In this document: positions 32,072 through 42,117 of the stretch, piece after piece
How the letters are laid out: the number at the start of each line of letters is the position of its first letter
Numbering within the stretch: the first letter of the stretch is position 1
Origin: Sporotomaculum syntrophicum
Lineage (GTDB): Bacteria; Bacillota; Desulfotomaculia; Desulfotomaculales; Desulfallaceae
Assembly: GCF_009932395.1 (NCBI RefSeq)
Contig: NZ_LSRS01000001.1
Location: 29,116 to 79,540 of the forward strand
Length of the DNA: 50,425 nt
Direction of reading: 5' to 3'
Program-made: the position numbers and the translations under genes
The notes under the pieces: generated by a model
Told to the model about the DNA's origin: nothing
The model's input: the letters and a program-made list of their open reading frames with translations, nothing else
Databases searched by the model: none

Positions 32072-33202
32072 TTATGCTTTCCTCCAAACCATCCGATTTA
32101 CTATCCCGGTATAGCTCTGAATAATCTTCACGACTTTTGTGCTCACGTTCTCATCTACATAATCCGGAACATCAACTCCCAGGTCACCGTTCTCACCCAT
32201 CGTAACTGCCATGTCTACAGCCTGCAGCACTTGCTCCGTAGTAATGCTGCCGATTATAAAATTGCCCTTATCTAATGCCTCCGGTCGCTCAGTGCTTGTC
32301 CGAATACATACAGCAGGAAATCTGAAATAAGATGCTTCTTCCGGTAAAGTACCGCTGTCTGAAACCACACAAAAAGCATTTAACTGTAAGTGGTTATAAT
32401 CTGAAAAACCAAAGGGCTTTAAGCTCCTAACATTAGGGTGAAACTTGAAGCCTCTTTGCTCGATAAATTTAGCACTCCTAGGATGGGTACTGTATATGAC
32501 CGGCATGCCATACTGCTCAGCCAGTGTATTAACTGCACTCATTAGAGCAAAAAATTTCTCCTCAATGTCAATATTCTCTTCACGATGTGCTGAAAGCAGT
32601 ATGTATTTACCTTTCTCCAATCCCAGCGTCTCAAGCACTTTACTATTCTTAATCTTCTCAAAATTGGCACTCAACACCTCAGCCATAGGAGAACCGGTAA
32701 CATAAGTTCGTTCTTTGGCTACTCCCTCATAATTTAGATAGCGCCTAGCATGTTCGCTATAGCAGAGGTTAACATCAGCGATATGATCAACGATCCTCCG
32801 GTTAGTTTCCTCTGGCAGGTTCTCATCAAAACAACGATTCCCAGCCTCCATGTGGAAGATAGGAATTTTTAATCTTTTGGCAGAGATAGCTGATAAAGCC
32901 GAATTGGTATCTCCCAGTATTAATAAAGCATCCGGCTTAACCTCACATAAAACTTTATAGCTCTTTGCAATGATGTTTCCAATGGTCTCGCCTAAGTCCT
33001 CTCCGACCGCCTCCAGGTAATGATCAGGTTCCCTTAACCCCAAATCCTCAAAGAAAATCTGGTTAAGAGTATAATCCCAATTCTGTCCGGTGTGAACTAA
33101 AATATGTTCAAAATATTTATCACATTTTTTGATAACCTCTGATAGCCGAATAATCTCCGGTCGGGTACCAAGTATGGTCATCAGTTTTAGTTTCGCTGCC
33201 AT
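32072..33202 (-). CDS. capG: UDP-N-acetyl sugar 2-epimerase, CapG/FnlC type
   Basis: A 376-residue non-hydrolysing 2-epimerase. The start LMTILGTRPEIIRL, VHTGQNWDYTLNQIFFEDL near 40, LILGDTNSALSA near 95, FHMEAGNRCFDENLPEETNRR near 120 and VSDSGTLPEE near 280 are the family motifs. Placed after CapE and CapF homologues, it should carry out the last step of UDP-N-acetyl-L-fucosamine synthesis, so CapG/FnlC fits better than WecB. The ATG has GGAGG and follows the capF stop by two bases. The Thoeris genes begin 45 bases beyond its end. Confidence 0.85.
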   Translation of the reverse strand: MAAKLKLMTILGTRPEIIRLSEVIKKCDKYFEHILVHTGQNWDYTLNQIFFEDLGLREPDHYLEAVGEDLGETIGNIIAKSYKVLCEVKPDALLILGDTNSALSAISAKRLKIPIFHMEAGNRCFDENLPEETNRRIVDHIADVNLCYSEHARRYLNYEGVAKERTYVTGSPMAEVLSANFEKIKNSKVLETLGLEKGKYILLSAHREENIDIEEKFFALMSAVNTLAEQYGMPVIYSTHPRSAKFIEQRGFKFHPNVRSLKPFGFSDYNHLQLNAFCVVSDSGTLPEEASYFRFPAVCIRTSTERPEALDKGNFIIGSITTEQVLQAVDMAVTMGENGDLGVDVPDYVDENVSTKVVKIIQSYTGIVNRMVWRKA

Positions 33203-33204
33203 CT

Positions 33205-34314
33205 TTAAACCTCCAGGAAATATGTATCCGGCTTCTCGGGATCAAAGCACTCATTTGCCCACATAATAGTCACCATGTCCGAATCACCTAAGTTCTCAAT
33301 ATTATGTGTATAACCGGTGGGTATATCTACCACCTCTAATTTCTCCCCGCTTACATGATATTCGATGACCTTATCTGAACCAACTTTGCGGAAGCGAATA
33401 ACTCCTCGCCCGCTTACCACCAGGAACTTTTCATTTTTAGTATGATGCCAATGGTTGCCTTTGGTGATGCCAGGTTTGGAGATATTAACTGAAACCTGCC
33501 CTCGCTCAGGAGTGCGTATCATTTCAGAAAAGCTTCCTCTGTTATCTACGTTCATCTTCAGCGGATAGCTAAACCGGTCTTCCGGTAAGTAACTAAGATA
33601 GGTGGCATATAACTTCTTGGTAAAAGCATCTGCCATATTAGGAATAGAAAGTTCACTGCGGCTATTCTTAAAGGAATATATTAACTCTACAATTTCCCCC
33701 AGCTTGATGGTGTGTACTATCGGGACAATGCAGAAATCTCCTTCACGCGTTTCATTACAATTTAAAGCCCTAATCAACTCTTCCACCACATCATCTATAT
33801 AAACAAGGTTCATCACCACATTAGGGTCATTAACCTTAATGGGTAAATCATGAGCAATATTATGACAGAATGTTGCTACTGCACTGTTATAGTTGGGACG
33901 ACACCATTTTCCGAAAACATTAGGTAAGCGATAGACTAAAACTTTGGCTCCAGTCTCTTGTCCGTATGAAAACAGCAGGTCTTCGCCAGCCTTCTTGCTC
34001 TTACCATAAGGGTTGTCTAGATCTGCCTGGATTGATGAAGTTATTAAGATGGGACAGGTATTATGGTTATTCTTCAGTGAATTCAACAGGTCTGATGTGA
34101 AGCCAAAATTGCCCTCCATAAACTCTTCAACATTCTGAGGGCGATTTACACCAGCAAGGTGGAATACAAATTCACAATCCTTAGTATATGTATCTAAAAG
34201 TGCCGGATCAGTGTCAATATCAAACTGATAGATTTCCAAATCCTCTAATCTTTCGAGGGTTACGATCAAATTTTTACCGACGAATCCCTTCGCCCCTGTA
34301 ATTAGTATCTTCAT
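33205..34314 (-). CDS. capF: CapF-type reductase with cupin domain
   Basis: A 369-residue bifunctional protein: an N-terminal short-chain dehydrogenase (ITGAKGFVGKN at 5-15, SSIQADLDNPYGKSKKAGE near 95 with the Tyr-Lys pair), and a C-terminal cupin (GNHWHHTKNEKFLVVSGRGVIRF near 290) with His metal ligands. In UDP-L-FucNAc synthesis CapF acts between CapE and CapG: the cupin epimerises and the reductase uses NADPH. The fused domain order is diagnostic. It is the middle gene of the capEFG set. Confidence 0.92.
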   Translation of the reverse strand: MKILITGAKGFVGKNLIVTLERLEDLEIYQFDIDTDPALLDTYTKDCEFVFHLAGVNRPQNVEEFMEGNFGFTSDLLNSLKNNHNTCPILITSSIQADLDNPYGKSKKAGEDLLFSYGQETGAKVLVYRLPNVFGKWCRPNYNSAVATFCHNIAHDLPIKVNDPNVVMNLVYIDDVVEELIRALNCNETREGDFCIVPIVHTIKLGEIVELIYSFKNSRSELSIPNMADAFTKKLYATYLSYLPEDRFSYPLKMNVDNRGSFSEMIRTPERGQVSVNISKPGITKGNHWHHTKNEKFLVVSGRGVIRFRKVGSDKVIEYHVSGEKLEVVDIPTGYTHNIENLGDSDMVTIMWANECFDPEKPDTYFLEV

Positions 34315-34407
34315 ATTTTATAACCATTCCTCTCTTGAGGCATGAATAGATTCAATTATGCCTCCCGGGTCTCATACTGCCTTTCTAATAATACTAATCT
34401 TTTGGTG

Positions 34408-35436
34408 TTACTTTCCTGTTTTCTTCCAGTTACTGAGTTCATTATTTATATAGTCAAGCTGTAGTAACTTATCCTTTATCTCTTCAACATTTAAGCGGTA
34501 GGTATTGTGTGAATTATATTCTTCTGAAGTGGAAAGACAAACATCACCCTCCACAAAATACTTATCATAATTAAGATCCCGTTTATCAGCAGGGACACGG
34601 AAAAATCCTCCCATATCTTCAGCTTTTATGTATTCTTCTTTGGTTAACAAAGTTTCATATAGCTTTTCACCATGACGGGTTCCAATAATTCTTATTTCAT
34701 TATCTACGTCAAATAATTCTAAAAGAGCCTGGGCTAAATCTCCTATGGTACTGGCCGGGGATTTTTGCACCATGATGTCACCGGCCTGGGCATTAGCAAA
34801 AGCAAAGACCACTAATTCCACCGCTTCCTCCAGGCTCATTAGAAACCTGGTCATGTCAGGGTCTGTAATGGTTAGGGCTTGTCCACTCTTTATCTGTTCA
34901 ACAAATAGAGGTATAACCGAACCCCGGGAAGCCATCACATTCCCGTAACGGGTACCACAAATAGTTGTCCTATCCGGTGAGACAGTCTTTGATTTAGCTA
35001 CCAGAACCTTTTCCATCATAGCTTTAGATATACCCATAGCATTAATAGGATAAGCTGCTTTGTCGGTAGATAGGCAAATTACTTTTTTAACCCCTTCATT
35101 GATAGCAGCGGTTAGAACATTATCCGTGCCAAGTACATTAGTCTTCACCGCTTCAAGAGGAAAGAATTCACATGAAGGCACTTGTTTTAATGCAGCAGCA
35201 TGAAATATATAATCCACTCCATGCATAGCATTCTTCACACTTTGTATATCGCGTACATCACCTATGTAAAACTTAATCTTATCGTTTTTATATTGTTTAC
35301 GCATATCATCCTGTTTTTTCTCATCGCGGGAGAATATGCGGATTTCACCGATGTTAGTAGTTAGAAATCGGTCTAAGACGGCGTGGCCGAATGAACCGGT
35401 GCCGCCTGTGATCAATAGTGTTTTATCTTTAAACAT
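34408..35436 (-). CDS. capE: UDP-GlcNAc 4,6-dehydratase/5-epimerase, CapE/FnlA type
   Basis: A 342-residue extended short-chain dehydrogenase. GGTGSFGHAV at 11-20 binds NAD, HAAALKQVPSCEFFPLEAVKTN near 88 is family-specific, and the active-site motif is STDKAAYPINAMGISK, where a Met replaces the usual Tyr, as in inverting dehydratases. It opens the UDP-L-FucNAc pathway. AAAGGAG precedes the ATG. A 250-bp gap upstream contains an ATTGAGAT/ATCTCAAT inverted repeat (35550-35582), so a promoter for capEFG may lie there. Confidence 0.9.
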   Translation of the reverse strand: MFKDKTLLITGGTGSFGHAVLDRFLTTNIGEIRIFSRDEKKQDDMRKQYKNDKIKFYIGDVRDIQSVKNAMHGVDYIFHAAALKQVPSCEFFPLEAVKTNVLGTDNVLTAAINEGVKKVICLSTDKAAYPINAMGISKAMMEKVLVAKSKTVSPDRTTICGTRYGNVMASRGSVIPLFVEQIKSGQALTITDPDMTRFLMSLEEAVELVVFAFANAQAGDIMVQKSPASTIGDLAQALLELFDVDNEIRIIGTRHGEKLYETLLTKEEYIKAEDMGGFFRVPADKRDLNYDKYFVEGDVCLSTSEEYNSHNTYRLNVEEIKDKLLQLDYINNELSNWKKTGK

Positions 35437-35686
35437 GATTAAAATCTCCTTTGATGTTGCCTTATGATTTAATAAACAAAGTCATTGTAATTAACTATAA
35501 ATTTTATAATAACTTTATGTTTTGGCACTGACTACCGCAACCGTTTGGAATTGAGATATTGAAGTCTAATTTGAATCTCAATCAGATTCTTGGTTCTATA
35601 TGTTTCTTCCATTTTTATTCACAGTTCATTCATAAACACAGCACTAACAACATTAATGATTTTTTCTCCTTTATTTTTCCCGGGTC

Positions 35687-36874
35687 TCAACCTCGCCCAA
35701 GCACTCTTTTTACAACGTGCAATAAGCCTATTTTTTTAATTACCTTAACCACAGTTTTCTTCAACCGGGGTACAAGCCCATACCCCGCATATTTCTTTAA
35801 TACATACTCGAAACCTTTGTTCTTATAATCCTGCCAAAATTTATTGCGTCGCGGTGATGGCTGAGACGGTGTATGTAAATTGTGTTGTAGGCAATCCGTC
35901 GTATTACTTTTCCGATAACATAAATTCTTGCTAATCCGTTGAAATAATTCCTGTCCCTTTGAGGAATTAATTAATAATAATGATACTCCAATATTATCAT
36001 CAAAATCGGGCATGCTCTTTTCAATTCCCCAGAAATCCCCAAACGTAATATCAGATGGCCTGGAGAAATTGCAAAACTTGCAGTTGTGGCAAGCAGGTCT
36101 TAAGGCCACATGAGAATAAAATAAAGCCTTATAGCTTTGGGATAATAGCGATGTGCTATCTTCTTTGCCGTTAGCATAGACAGCTTTCTCCGTATGCGAA
36201 TGCCATCCATTACCCTTAAAGCGGCAGTAGTATTCCTTAATACTACTCCTATTTTTATGTCCACAATAACGAATAAATTTCTCAAATATTAATGGGCTTG
36301 GTGTCCCATGACAGACAATATCACATAAAATTAATTTTTCGTAGTTCTTATTCAAATAAGAACGCAACCCGGCATTCTGACATGGTGTACCAGTAAACAA
36401 AACGGTTCTTTCTTTTTTTAGTTCCTTCTTTATGTCCTCAAATACCCCGATCAGATTACTCTGAACATACTTAGAGCCCCTGAATTTATTCCGCTCTTCT
36501 GCAGTTTCTGCTTTTTGATGACGAACTACAAATTTCTCATCAAAAGCAGCACCGTATACAACGCCATCAATATCTAATATATAATCAGAAATAGCGGTAA
36601 ACATCCCTCCAGAAGAACTATTCATTCTTACATTATCATCTTTATGTTTGGCTGCATAAACTAGCGGTTGGTCATAATTACCACTAGTTTTGTAGGTGTC
36701 ACTAAAAGGACAAACCTGTTTACATAAATCACATTCGATACACAATTCATGATTAATGCTAGGATATAAAAAGCCCTCCTCATCTGGGATCATCGTAATC
36801 GCCTTTTTCGGGCAGATACTCATACAGGCAGTACAGCCACAGCATTCTTCTTTTCGTTCATATAATAACATCAT
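35687..36874 (-). CDS. F420-hydrogenase beta-subunit-like oxidoreductase in sugar locus
   Basis: A 395-residue protein with two N-terminal 4Fe-4S clusters (CCGCTACMSICPKKAI near residue 10 and CIECDLCKQVCPF near 40). It continues into the coenzyme F420 hydrogenase/dehydrogenase beta-subunit domain (SSSGGMFTAISDYIL near 85, FTGTPCQNAGL near 160). Such proteins recur next to polysaccharide pyruvyl transferases in many bacteria, where the electron acceptor and reaction are unknown. The start overlaps the flippase stop by four bases (ATGA). It probably performs a redox step on a sugar or lipid intermediate. Confidence 0.85.
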   Translation of the reverse strand: MMLLYERKEECCGCTACMSICPKKAITMIPDEEGFLYPSINHELCIECDLCKQVCPFSDTYKTSGNYDQPLVYAAKHKDDNVRMNSSSGGMFTAISDYILDIDGVVYGAAFDEKFVVRHQKAETAEERNKFRGSKYVQSNLIGVFEDIKKELKKERTVLFTGTPCQNAGLRSYLNKNYEKLILCDIVCHGTPSPLIFEKFIRYCGHKNRSSIKEYYCRFKGNGWHSHTEKAVYANGKEDSTSLLSQSYKALFYSHVALRPACHNCKFCNFSRPSDITFGDFWGIEKSMPDFDDNIGVSLLLINSSKGQELFQRISKNLCYRKSNTTDCLQHNLHTPSQPSPRRNKFWQDYKNKGFEYVLKKYAGYGLVPRLKKTVVKVIKKIGLLHVVKRVLGRG

Positions 36875-38394
36875 GTTACACTTCTCTTTCTAGTAAGACT
36901 CTTGAACCTACCCATAACATTCATAAATACACGCCTATCTAAAAGATAATTCACAATAACAACAACCAAAAGTGCATAAATCGCAGTAATAACTGCCCAG
37001 CCTGTCCACTCCAAAAAGTTATGACAGTCAATATGAATAAACTGGACAAAAGGCCAGCATGTTAGGCCAAAACAAATAAATACCCTTAACATTCTATAAA
37101 AGGAAGTCCTAACTTTGAGTTTGGTTAGTTTATGGGGAATATAAAACAACAAATCAATATCTCTATATATATTTGATAGGATAGAGCCTATCAATATACC
37201 TGCTAATCCCAAGAATTGGACAAAGATCACACTGCCGACTACTGCAATTAAGCCCTGAATCGTAACCTGTAATCTGGTTTCTCTAAATAGCCCGGCTGAA
37301 ATTACTAACATGCCCTGGGGAGTTTTTAAACTGAAAAGCAACCCATTTAAGGTAAATAGAAATCCAATAAGGGGTATATTATAGTTAACATCGTTTATAC
37401 CGGCAGTATATAATTTAATAAAAGGCATGATTAAGACCATTGTGCAGGAAAAGGCCCAACTTATCAAAGCATAGAACATTAGTTCAAACTCTTGATAAGC
37501 CTTCTGCAAAATAGACTGCTCGTTACGAGCGATAACATCGCCAAAGGATGCAGACAAGCCACTGGTAAAAATGCTAACTATACCTGATACACCAGCTACA
37601 ACCATGTGAAAAATGGAGTAAACACTTACCATTTGTAATGAAGTAAAAATAGTAGCAATAATAACTGGTGCTCCTGTATGTATTGCTCCCAGAATCTGCA
37701 GATATAAGGCATCCCAGCGTTTATTTAAAGCTTCATTATTTGGAGTTTCCTTATAATCGATATATTTGTAATTGAGCCGGACATATATGTAGAGAATAAG
37801 GGAGCGGGCAAATACAGAAAATAAGGCAACAAATCTTAAAATTACAATACTAGCTCCACTGTAAGCCATTACAGCTATAATTACAGTATTAAGAACGATG
37901 GCAACGATGGAAGCCAGGGATAGTACATACAGTTTCTGATCCGCAGTCAGCAGTACTCTATACTTTGCCATCGTGAAAAACTCTAAAGCCCCGGAAACAC
38001 CCAAGATGAGGACCAATGCCCCAACGCTGAAGGGAGAAAGCTCTGTAGTTTTTACAAATGCGGGATAAATTAATGCTAGACCCAATGTTAGTGCTACAAA
38101 TATGTATCCGGATAATATATAAAACCTGTTAGTAGCTGAAAGCACTGCATTAATGCTTTTATGGTCTTCATCTGCCAGCGGTTTATAAAGCGCATATACT
38201 GCTGCTCCCGCAAGACCTGCTTCAACCAGGTTAAAATATGCAATAAATTGAGTAATAGATGTTACCAGTCCATTGATTTCAGAGCCGTAAAAAGCTAAAA
38301 TGATTCGTGGTACTATAAAACCAGCTATGAATGTAAAAATCTGTAAAAGTGCGGCAGTCAATGAATTATATATGAAGCTTTTAGTCCTACTCAC
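36871..38394 (-). CDS. wzx: Wzx-type oligosaccharide flippase
   Basis: A 507-residue polytopic membrane protein with about twelve to fourteen hydrophobic segments, starting FIYNSLTAALLQIFTFIAGFIV. The family flips undecaprenyl-linked repeat units across the membrane. LYKPLADEDHKSINAVLSAT near 75 and the SVYSIFHMVVAGVSGI region are typical of the polysaccharide-transporter branch. It overlaps its neighbours by four bases on both sides, so it is translated as one operon with the pyruvyl transferase and the oxidoreductase. Confidence 0.85.
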   Translation of the reverse strand: MSRTKSFIYNSLTAALLQIFTFIAGFIVPRIILAFYGSEINGLVTSITQFIAYFNLVEAGLAGAAVYALYKPLADEDHKSINAVLSATNRFYILSGYIFVALTLGLALIYPAFVKTTELSPFSVGALVLILGVSGALEFFTMAKYRVLLTADQKLYVLSLASIVAIVLNTVIIAVMAYSGASIVILRFVALFSVFARSLILYIYVRLNYKYIDYKETPNNEALNKRWDALYLQILGAIHTGAPVIIATIFTSLQMVSVYSIFHMVVAGVSGIVSIFTSGLSASFGDVIARNEQSILQKAYQEFELMFYALISWAFSCTMVLIMPFIKLYTAGINDVNYNIPLIGFLFTLNGLLFSLKTPQGMLVISAGLFRETRLQVTIQGLIAVVGSVIFVQFLGLAGILIGSILSNIYRDIDLLFYIPHKLTKLKVRTSFYRMLRVFICFGLTCWPFVQFIHIDCHNFLEWTGWAVITAIYALLVVVIVNYLLDRRVFMNVMGRFKSLTRKRSVT

Positions 38395-39473
38395 TTTTCC
38401 TGAATCCTTTTTAGATAATCTAGAGACCGTTGTCTCTCCAGAGCAAGTTTTTTATTAACTGCTGTATAATTAACAACTTCTATACTAATATCATCTGGAT
38501 TTATGATTAACCTATTATTCAATCCTAATAAACCTAAGATATTGGTTATTCTAGTAGAATTTAATACGGAAAATGAAAAAAATCTTTTTTGAAACAAGAT
38601 TGAAAAAGCAGTACCGTGAAAAGAAGTTGTTAAAACGAACTCTGCGTTTTTTATTAATCCCAAAAAATCCCTTGGGCCAGCATTTCTTATATAAATGTCG
38701 CCATATACCTTTTCCCTTGAATTAGTTGTAATAACTATCACATCATAGCCTGTTATCTGTTTCAGTTTCATTAAAGAATCATTTAACAGCTTACTATACA
38801 ATAATGGATAACATAATATATATTTTCTATCGGTATCGTATTCAATAGCTATTTCTTCCCATTCTTCCTTTGTTAATAAGAAAACTGGGTCTACATGTAC
38901 TTCACTTTCTATACAATAATTACTTTTTATAAATTCCGATGCTTCTGCTTCACGAACCGAAACTCTATCAAAATTCTTTATCAATTCACCAAATAACATT
39001 TTTTTTTCCATATCCAAATCATAAATCCCCATACTGGCGGCATAAGACATTCTTTTTATATGGCTTTCCCCGAATTTCAAAAAGAAAACATCTCTAATTC
39101 GATTTGATATGTTCCAGATTTGATCACTGCCCGCCAGGTATACATCTGCTTTTGGCGGATATGTTTTCAATTCTTCGAAAGAATCATATGGTTTAGTTAA
39201 TACTAAATCCTCATTTATAAACTTTTCAAATTTGTTGAACATAGTTTTTTTATCTTTATATCGCAATAATGTTAACAAATTTTTATATATTCTAGCGATA
39301 TTTTCCCTTTTGAATTCCATCTTTATTTTTGAAAACATACTTACTTTATCTACTCTATGATCAATAATTTCATTCTCATATCCTAATGATAGTAAAGTTT
39401 TTTGCAACGCATATGCCTGTAAAACTGCCCCATAATTATGCGCCCCATGAAAAGTAACTGTTTTTATTTTCAT
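38391..39473 (-). CDS. Polysaccharide pyruvyl transferase family protein
   Basis: A 360-residue enzyme of the family that moves pyruvate from phosphoenolpyruvate to a sugar as a ketal, or related group transfers. TFHGAHNYGAVLQAYALQ is near residue 5, AGSDQIWN near 95, MSYAASMG near 120 and LTTSFHGTAFSILF near 275, all family motifs. AAGGAG six bases before the ATG at 39473 sets the start. A pyruvyl group would give the polymer a negative charge. Confidence 0.85.
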   Translation of the reverse strand: MKIKTVTFHGAHNYGAVLQAYALQKTLLSLGYENEIIDHRVDKVSMFSKIKMEFKRENIARIYKNLLTLLRYKDKKTMFNKFEKFINEDLVLTKPYDSFEELKTYPPKADVYLAGSDQIWNISNRIRDVFFLKFGESHIKRMSYAASMGIYDLDMEKKMLFGELIKNFDRVSVREAEASEFIKSNYCIESEVHVDPVFLLTKEEWEEIAIEYDTDRKYILCYPLLYSKLLNDSLMKLKQITGYDVIVITTNSREKVYGDIYIRNAGPRDFLGLIKNAEFVLTTSFHGTAFSILFQKRFFSFSVLNSTRITNILGLLGLNNRLIINPDDISIEVVNYTAVNKKLALERQRSLDYLKRIQEK

Positions 39474-39631
39474 AACTAACTCCTTTTGTAGATAGATTAT
39501 GTTCATACCAACAATTAGGCCCTCAAACTTAAAAAATGATGACTAAAACAATAAATACTAAACTTCACAGAAAACATCTTAGACACAATTGTTTTAAAAT
39601 ATAGTTAGAACAACGAGTGATTAGAAAAAGA

Positions 39632-40801
39632 TCATTTTCCGTACCAGTCATTTTTAAGCAATTCTGTTCTACTGCAAGGCCCATCAGAATAAGTATCACA
39701 TATGTTATTCTTCATTAATGTCTCTGATAGTATCAACAGCCTCTCAGCAGCTATTTTAGCATTCCAAGTCTCACTCATTGTTTGATATGCATTTAAACCT
39801 AATCTGCTCTGCAAGTCACGATCATCCATTAGTCGTTTCACTTGACAAACTAAACTGTCCAAATCCCCATTCTTATAAATCAACCCATTTTCGTTATGCT
39901 TTATAAGAAACGGTACCGATCCAATTGCATGACTAGCTACCACTGCGCAAGCACTATTCATGGATTCATTAAGCACTGCTCCCCACCCTTCATTAAAATC
40001 ACTAGTAAAAAGATAAATATTTGCACATTCCATATGTTTTCTTACCTGTTCCGGTGCCATAGCACCAAGAAAAACAACACAGTCTTGAAGACCATATCTT
40101 ACGCAGAGTTCCTTCATCTCATCTTCCAATGGTCCATTTCCGATAAAAGTTAGGTTAAATGAATAGCCCTCTTCTTTTAATTTCTTGGCCACCATAATCG
40201 ACAATTCAGGGTGTTTCCAGTCTATAAACCTGCCACACCATAATAGTTTAGTGGAATAATTATGTTTTTTTCTCATTAATTCATCAACATCATACTTAAT
40301 TACCTTAGGAAAATATCCCCATTTATAGGTTTTTCCCAGATATGTTCTAACCAGAGCAAAATCACTAGACGTATATGCACTCGCACACAGCATATATACG
40401 TTCTTATTTATGTAGCGGGTATGGTTAAATAATAGATTCCTCATCGTCCTTGGAGAAAGAATACGCCATCTACCTTTTTTGAATAATCTTTCAGAATATC
40501 TGAATGTTAGCTTATTGCTTAATAACCTCTCCTTGATAAACACATCTGGAGCCGATCCTATAATAACTACATCGCTATCTATTCCTAATTTTAGTGCCTT
40601 ATTATAGTTCTCTATATCCTTATATGAACAAATACAGAAGTCATATTGTTCATTTATATCATGGTAGCCCATAGCAATTCTCTCCTGATGCGTCGGCTCA
40701 GTTGCAACAAACTTGTATGTATTTCCGAGCAGCTTACTCATTTCAATGCAAAAAGGTAATTGATGATGATTTAAAAAATTTGAATAAAATGTGATTTTCA
40801 T
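39632..40801 (-). CDS. Glycosyltransferase family 4
   Basis: A 389-residue GT-B retaining transferase. KITFYSNFLNHHQLPFCIEM starts the acceptor domain. The donor domain has KLLWCGRFIDWKHPELSI near 195, and the nucleotide-sugar Glu motif is in TSDFNEGWGAVLNESMNSACAV near 285. GAGG stands eight bases before the ATG at 40801. It lies just downstream of the IS3-family insertion, which probably separates it from its original promoter. The sugar and linkage are unknown. Confidence 0.85.
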   Translation of the reverse strand: MKITFYSNFLNHHQLPFCIEMSKLLGNTYKFVATEPTHQERIAMGYHDINEQYDFCICSYKDIENYNKALKLGIDSDVVIIGSAPDVFIKERLLSNKLTFRYSERLFKKGRWRILSPRTMRNLLFNHTRYINKNVYMLCASAYTSSDFALVRTYLGKTYKWGYFPKVIKYDVDELMRKKHNYSTKLLWCGRFIDWKHPELSIMVAKKLKEEGYSFNLTFIGNGPLEDEMKELCVRYGLQDCVVFLGAMAPEQVRKHMECANIYLFTSDFNEGWGAVLNESMNSACAVVASHAIGSVPFLIKHNENGLIYKNGDLDSLVCQVKRLMDDRDLQSRLGLNAYQTMSETWNAKIAAERLLILSETLMKNNICDTYSDGPCSRTELLKNDWYGK

Positions 40802-40923
40802 AAGCAGTTCCTCGCTAATGTATTTTTCCAATGTCTGGGGTTTTCCCGATAAAACAGACAGTCCAGAGTTAGGTTTTCTTACTAAATCATAGTTTTGCTC
40901 AAAATCTCATAATTCTAGCTTTT

Positions 40924-41832
40924 TTAAGCCGCCTTTTGCTCTAAATAGCCTTTTCTAAATGTAGCTGGTGAAAGGTATCCCAGCGCTTGGTGTCTTCTTT
41001 TACGGTTGTAAAATACTTCTATATACCAAAAGATGTCCCAGCGGGCCTCCTCCCGTGTCATATAACGTTTATGGTAAAGCATCTCGCATTTTATAGTACT
41101 GAAGAACGTTTCCGCACAGGCATTATCATAGCAGTTACCTTTCCGGCTCATACTGCAGATCATTCCGTGTTTCTTAAGGGTTGCCTGGTATTCTCTACTG
41201 CAATATTGCACGCCTCGATCAGAGTGGTGAATGATTCCCTTGGGTGGTTTATGCCGCCTCACAGCATTTTCCAGGGCTTTAATACAAAGTTCTGTTCTCA
41301 TGTTACTATCCGTTGCCCAGCCTACTATTTCCTTGGTGAATATATCTTTTATCATAGCTAGATACAGCCAGCCTTCATAGGTGTATATGTAGCTGATATC
41401 CGTTACCCATACGGCATTCGGTTTATCCGTCTTAAAGTTCTGATTTAAAAGATTTTCCGTTACTGGTAGTTTATGATTAGAATTCGTTGTTACTTTAAAT
41501 TTCTTTTTGCGTTTGGCATATAACTTGTTTTTCCGTTGGATTTCGTAGAGTCTCTTACGGCTACAGTTGGGAAACTTCTCTCTTACATCAGCAAGGAGTT
41601 TATCCAAACCACACATACCATGGCATTCTTTATAGCTCTTCCGGGCAATTTTAAGTATTTCTTGGTTCTCAAGCTTACGTTTGCTTGGGAGCCGGTCTTT
41701 CCAATCATAATAGCCGCTCCGCGATACTTCGAGGACCTGGCACATCTTCTCAACCGGGAATACGGAGCTATGTTCCTTGATAAATTTATAGGTTACTTCC
41801 GGTTGCTTGTCGCGAAGATGGCCGCAGCTTTT
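40924..41832 (-). CDS. IS3-family transposase OrfB (DDE catalytic part)
   Basis: This is the integrase-like DDE half. [25 protein letters not shown] carries the first Asp, [13 protein letters not shown] the second, and [20 protein letters not shown] the Glu. The zinc-like HTH start reads [12 protein letters not shown] ... [18 protein letters not shown]. There is no good start codon of its own; ribosomes reach it by a -1 slip on the run of seven A (41835-41829) at the end of orfA, giving an OrfAB transposase. About 300 residues, full length. Confidence 0.92.
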   Translation of the reverse strand, partial: KSCGHLRDKQPEVTYKFIKEHSSVFPVEKMCQVLEVSRSGYYDWKDRLPSKRKLENQEILKIARKSYKECHGMCGLDKLLADVREKFPNCSRKRLYEIQRKNKLYAKRKKKFKVTTNSNHKLPVTENLLNQNFKTDKPNAVWVTDISYIYTYEGWLYLAMIKDIFTKEIVGWATDSNMRTELCIKALENAVRRHKPPKGIIHHSDRGVQYCSREYQATLKKHGMICSMSRKGNCYDNACAETFFSTIKCEMLYHKRYMTREEARWDIFWYIEVFYNRKRRHQALGYLSPATFRKGYLEQKAA

Positions 41833-42083
41833 TTTAATATTGCTACCGACTCCTCTAAGTCAGTATTTCTACGCTTTTCAGCTCTTAATTCAGCCTCCAG
41901 CTCCATTATCCTTGCTTTATCAGGAGATTGTCTCTTTTTATCTTCTCCTAACCAATTTCTCAGAGTCTGTGGATTTATTCCCAGATCCTTTGCCACACTT
42001 GCGACTGATCTGCCGTTTTCTTTAACTAATCTGGTTGCATCTGCCCTGAATTCAGTATCATAACGTTTTCCATTGTTCCCCAT
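41793..42083 (-). CDS. IS3-family OrfA (HTH protein)
   Basis: A 96-residue helix-turn-helix protein: [36 protein letters not shown] (recognition helix), and a leucine-zipper-like tail ([26 protein letters not shown]). It binds the element ends and limits transposition. GGAGGG eight bases before the ATG sets the start. The A7G slippery site is at its 3' end. Confidence 0.92.
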   Translation of the reverse strand: MGNNGKRYDTEFRADATRLVKENGRSVASVAKDLGINPQTLRNWLGEDKKRQSPDKARIMELEAELRAEKRRNTDLEESVAILKKAAAIFATSNRK

Positions 42084-42117
42084 TTATTAATCCCTCCACA
42101 GTTGTTATTTTACCTAA

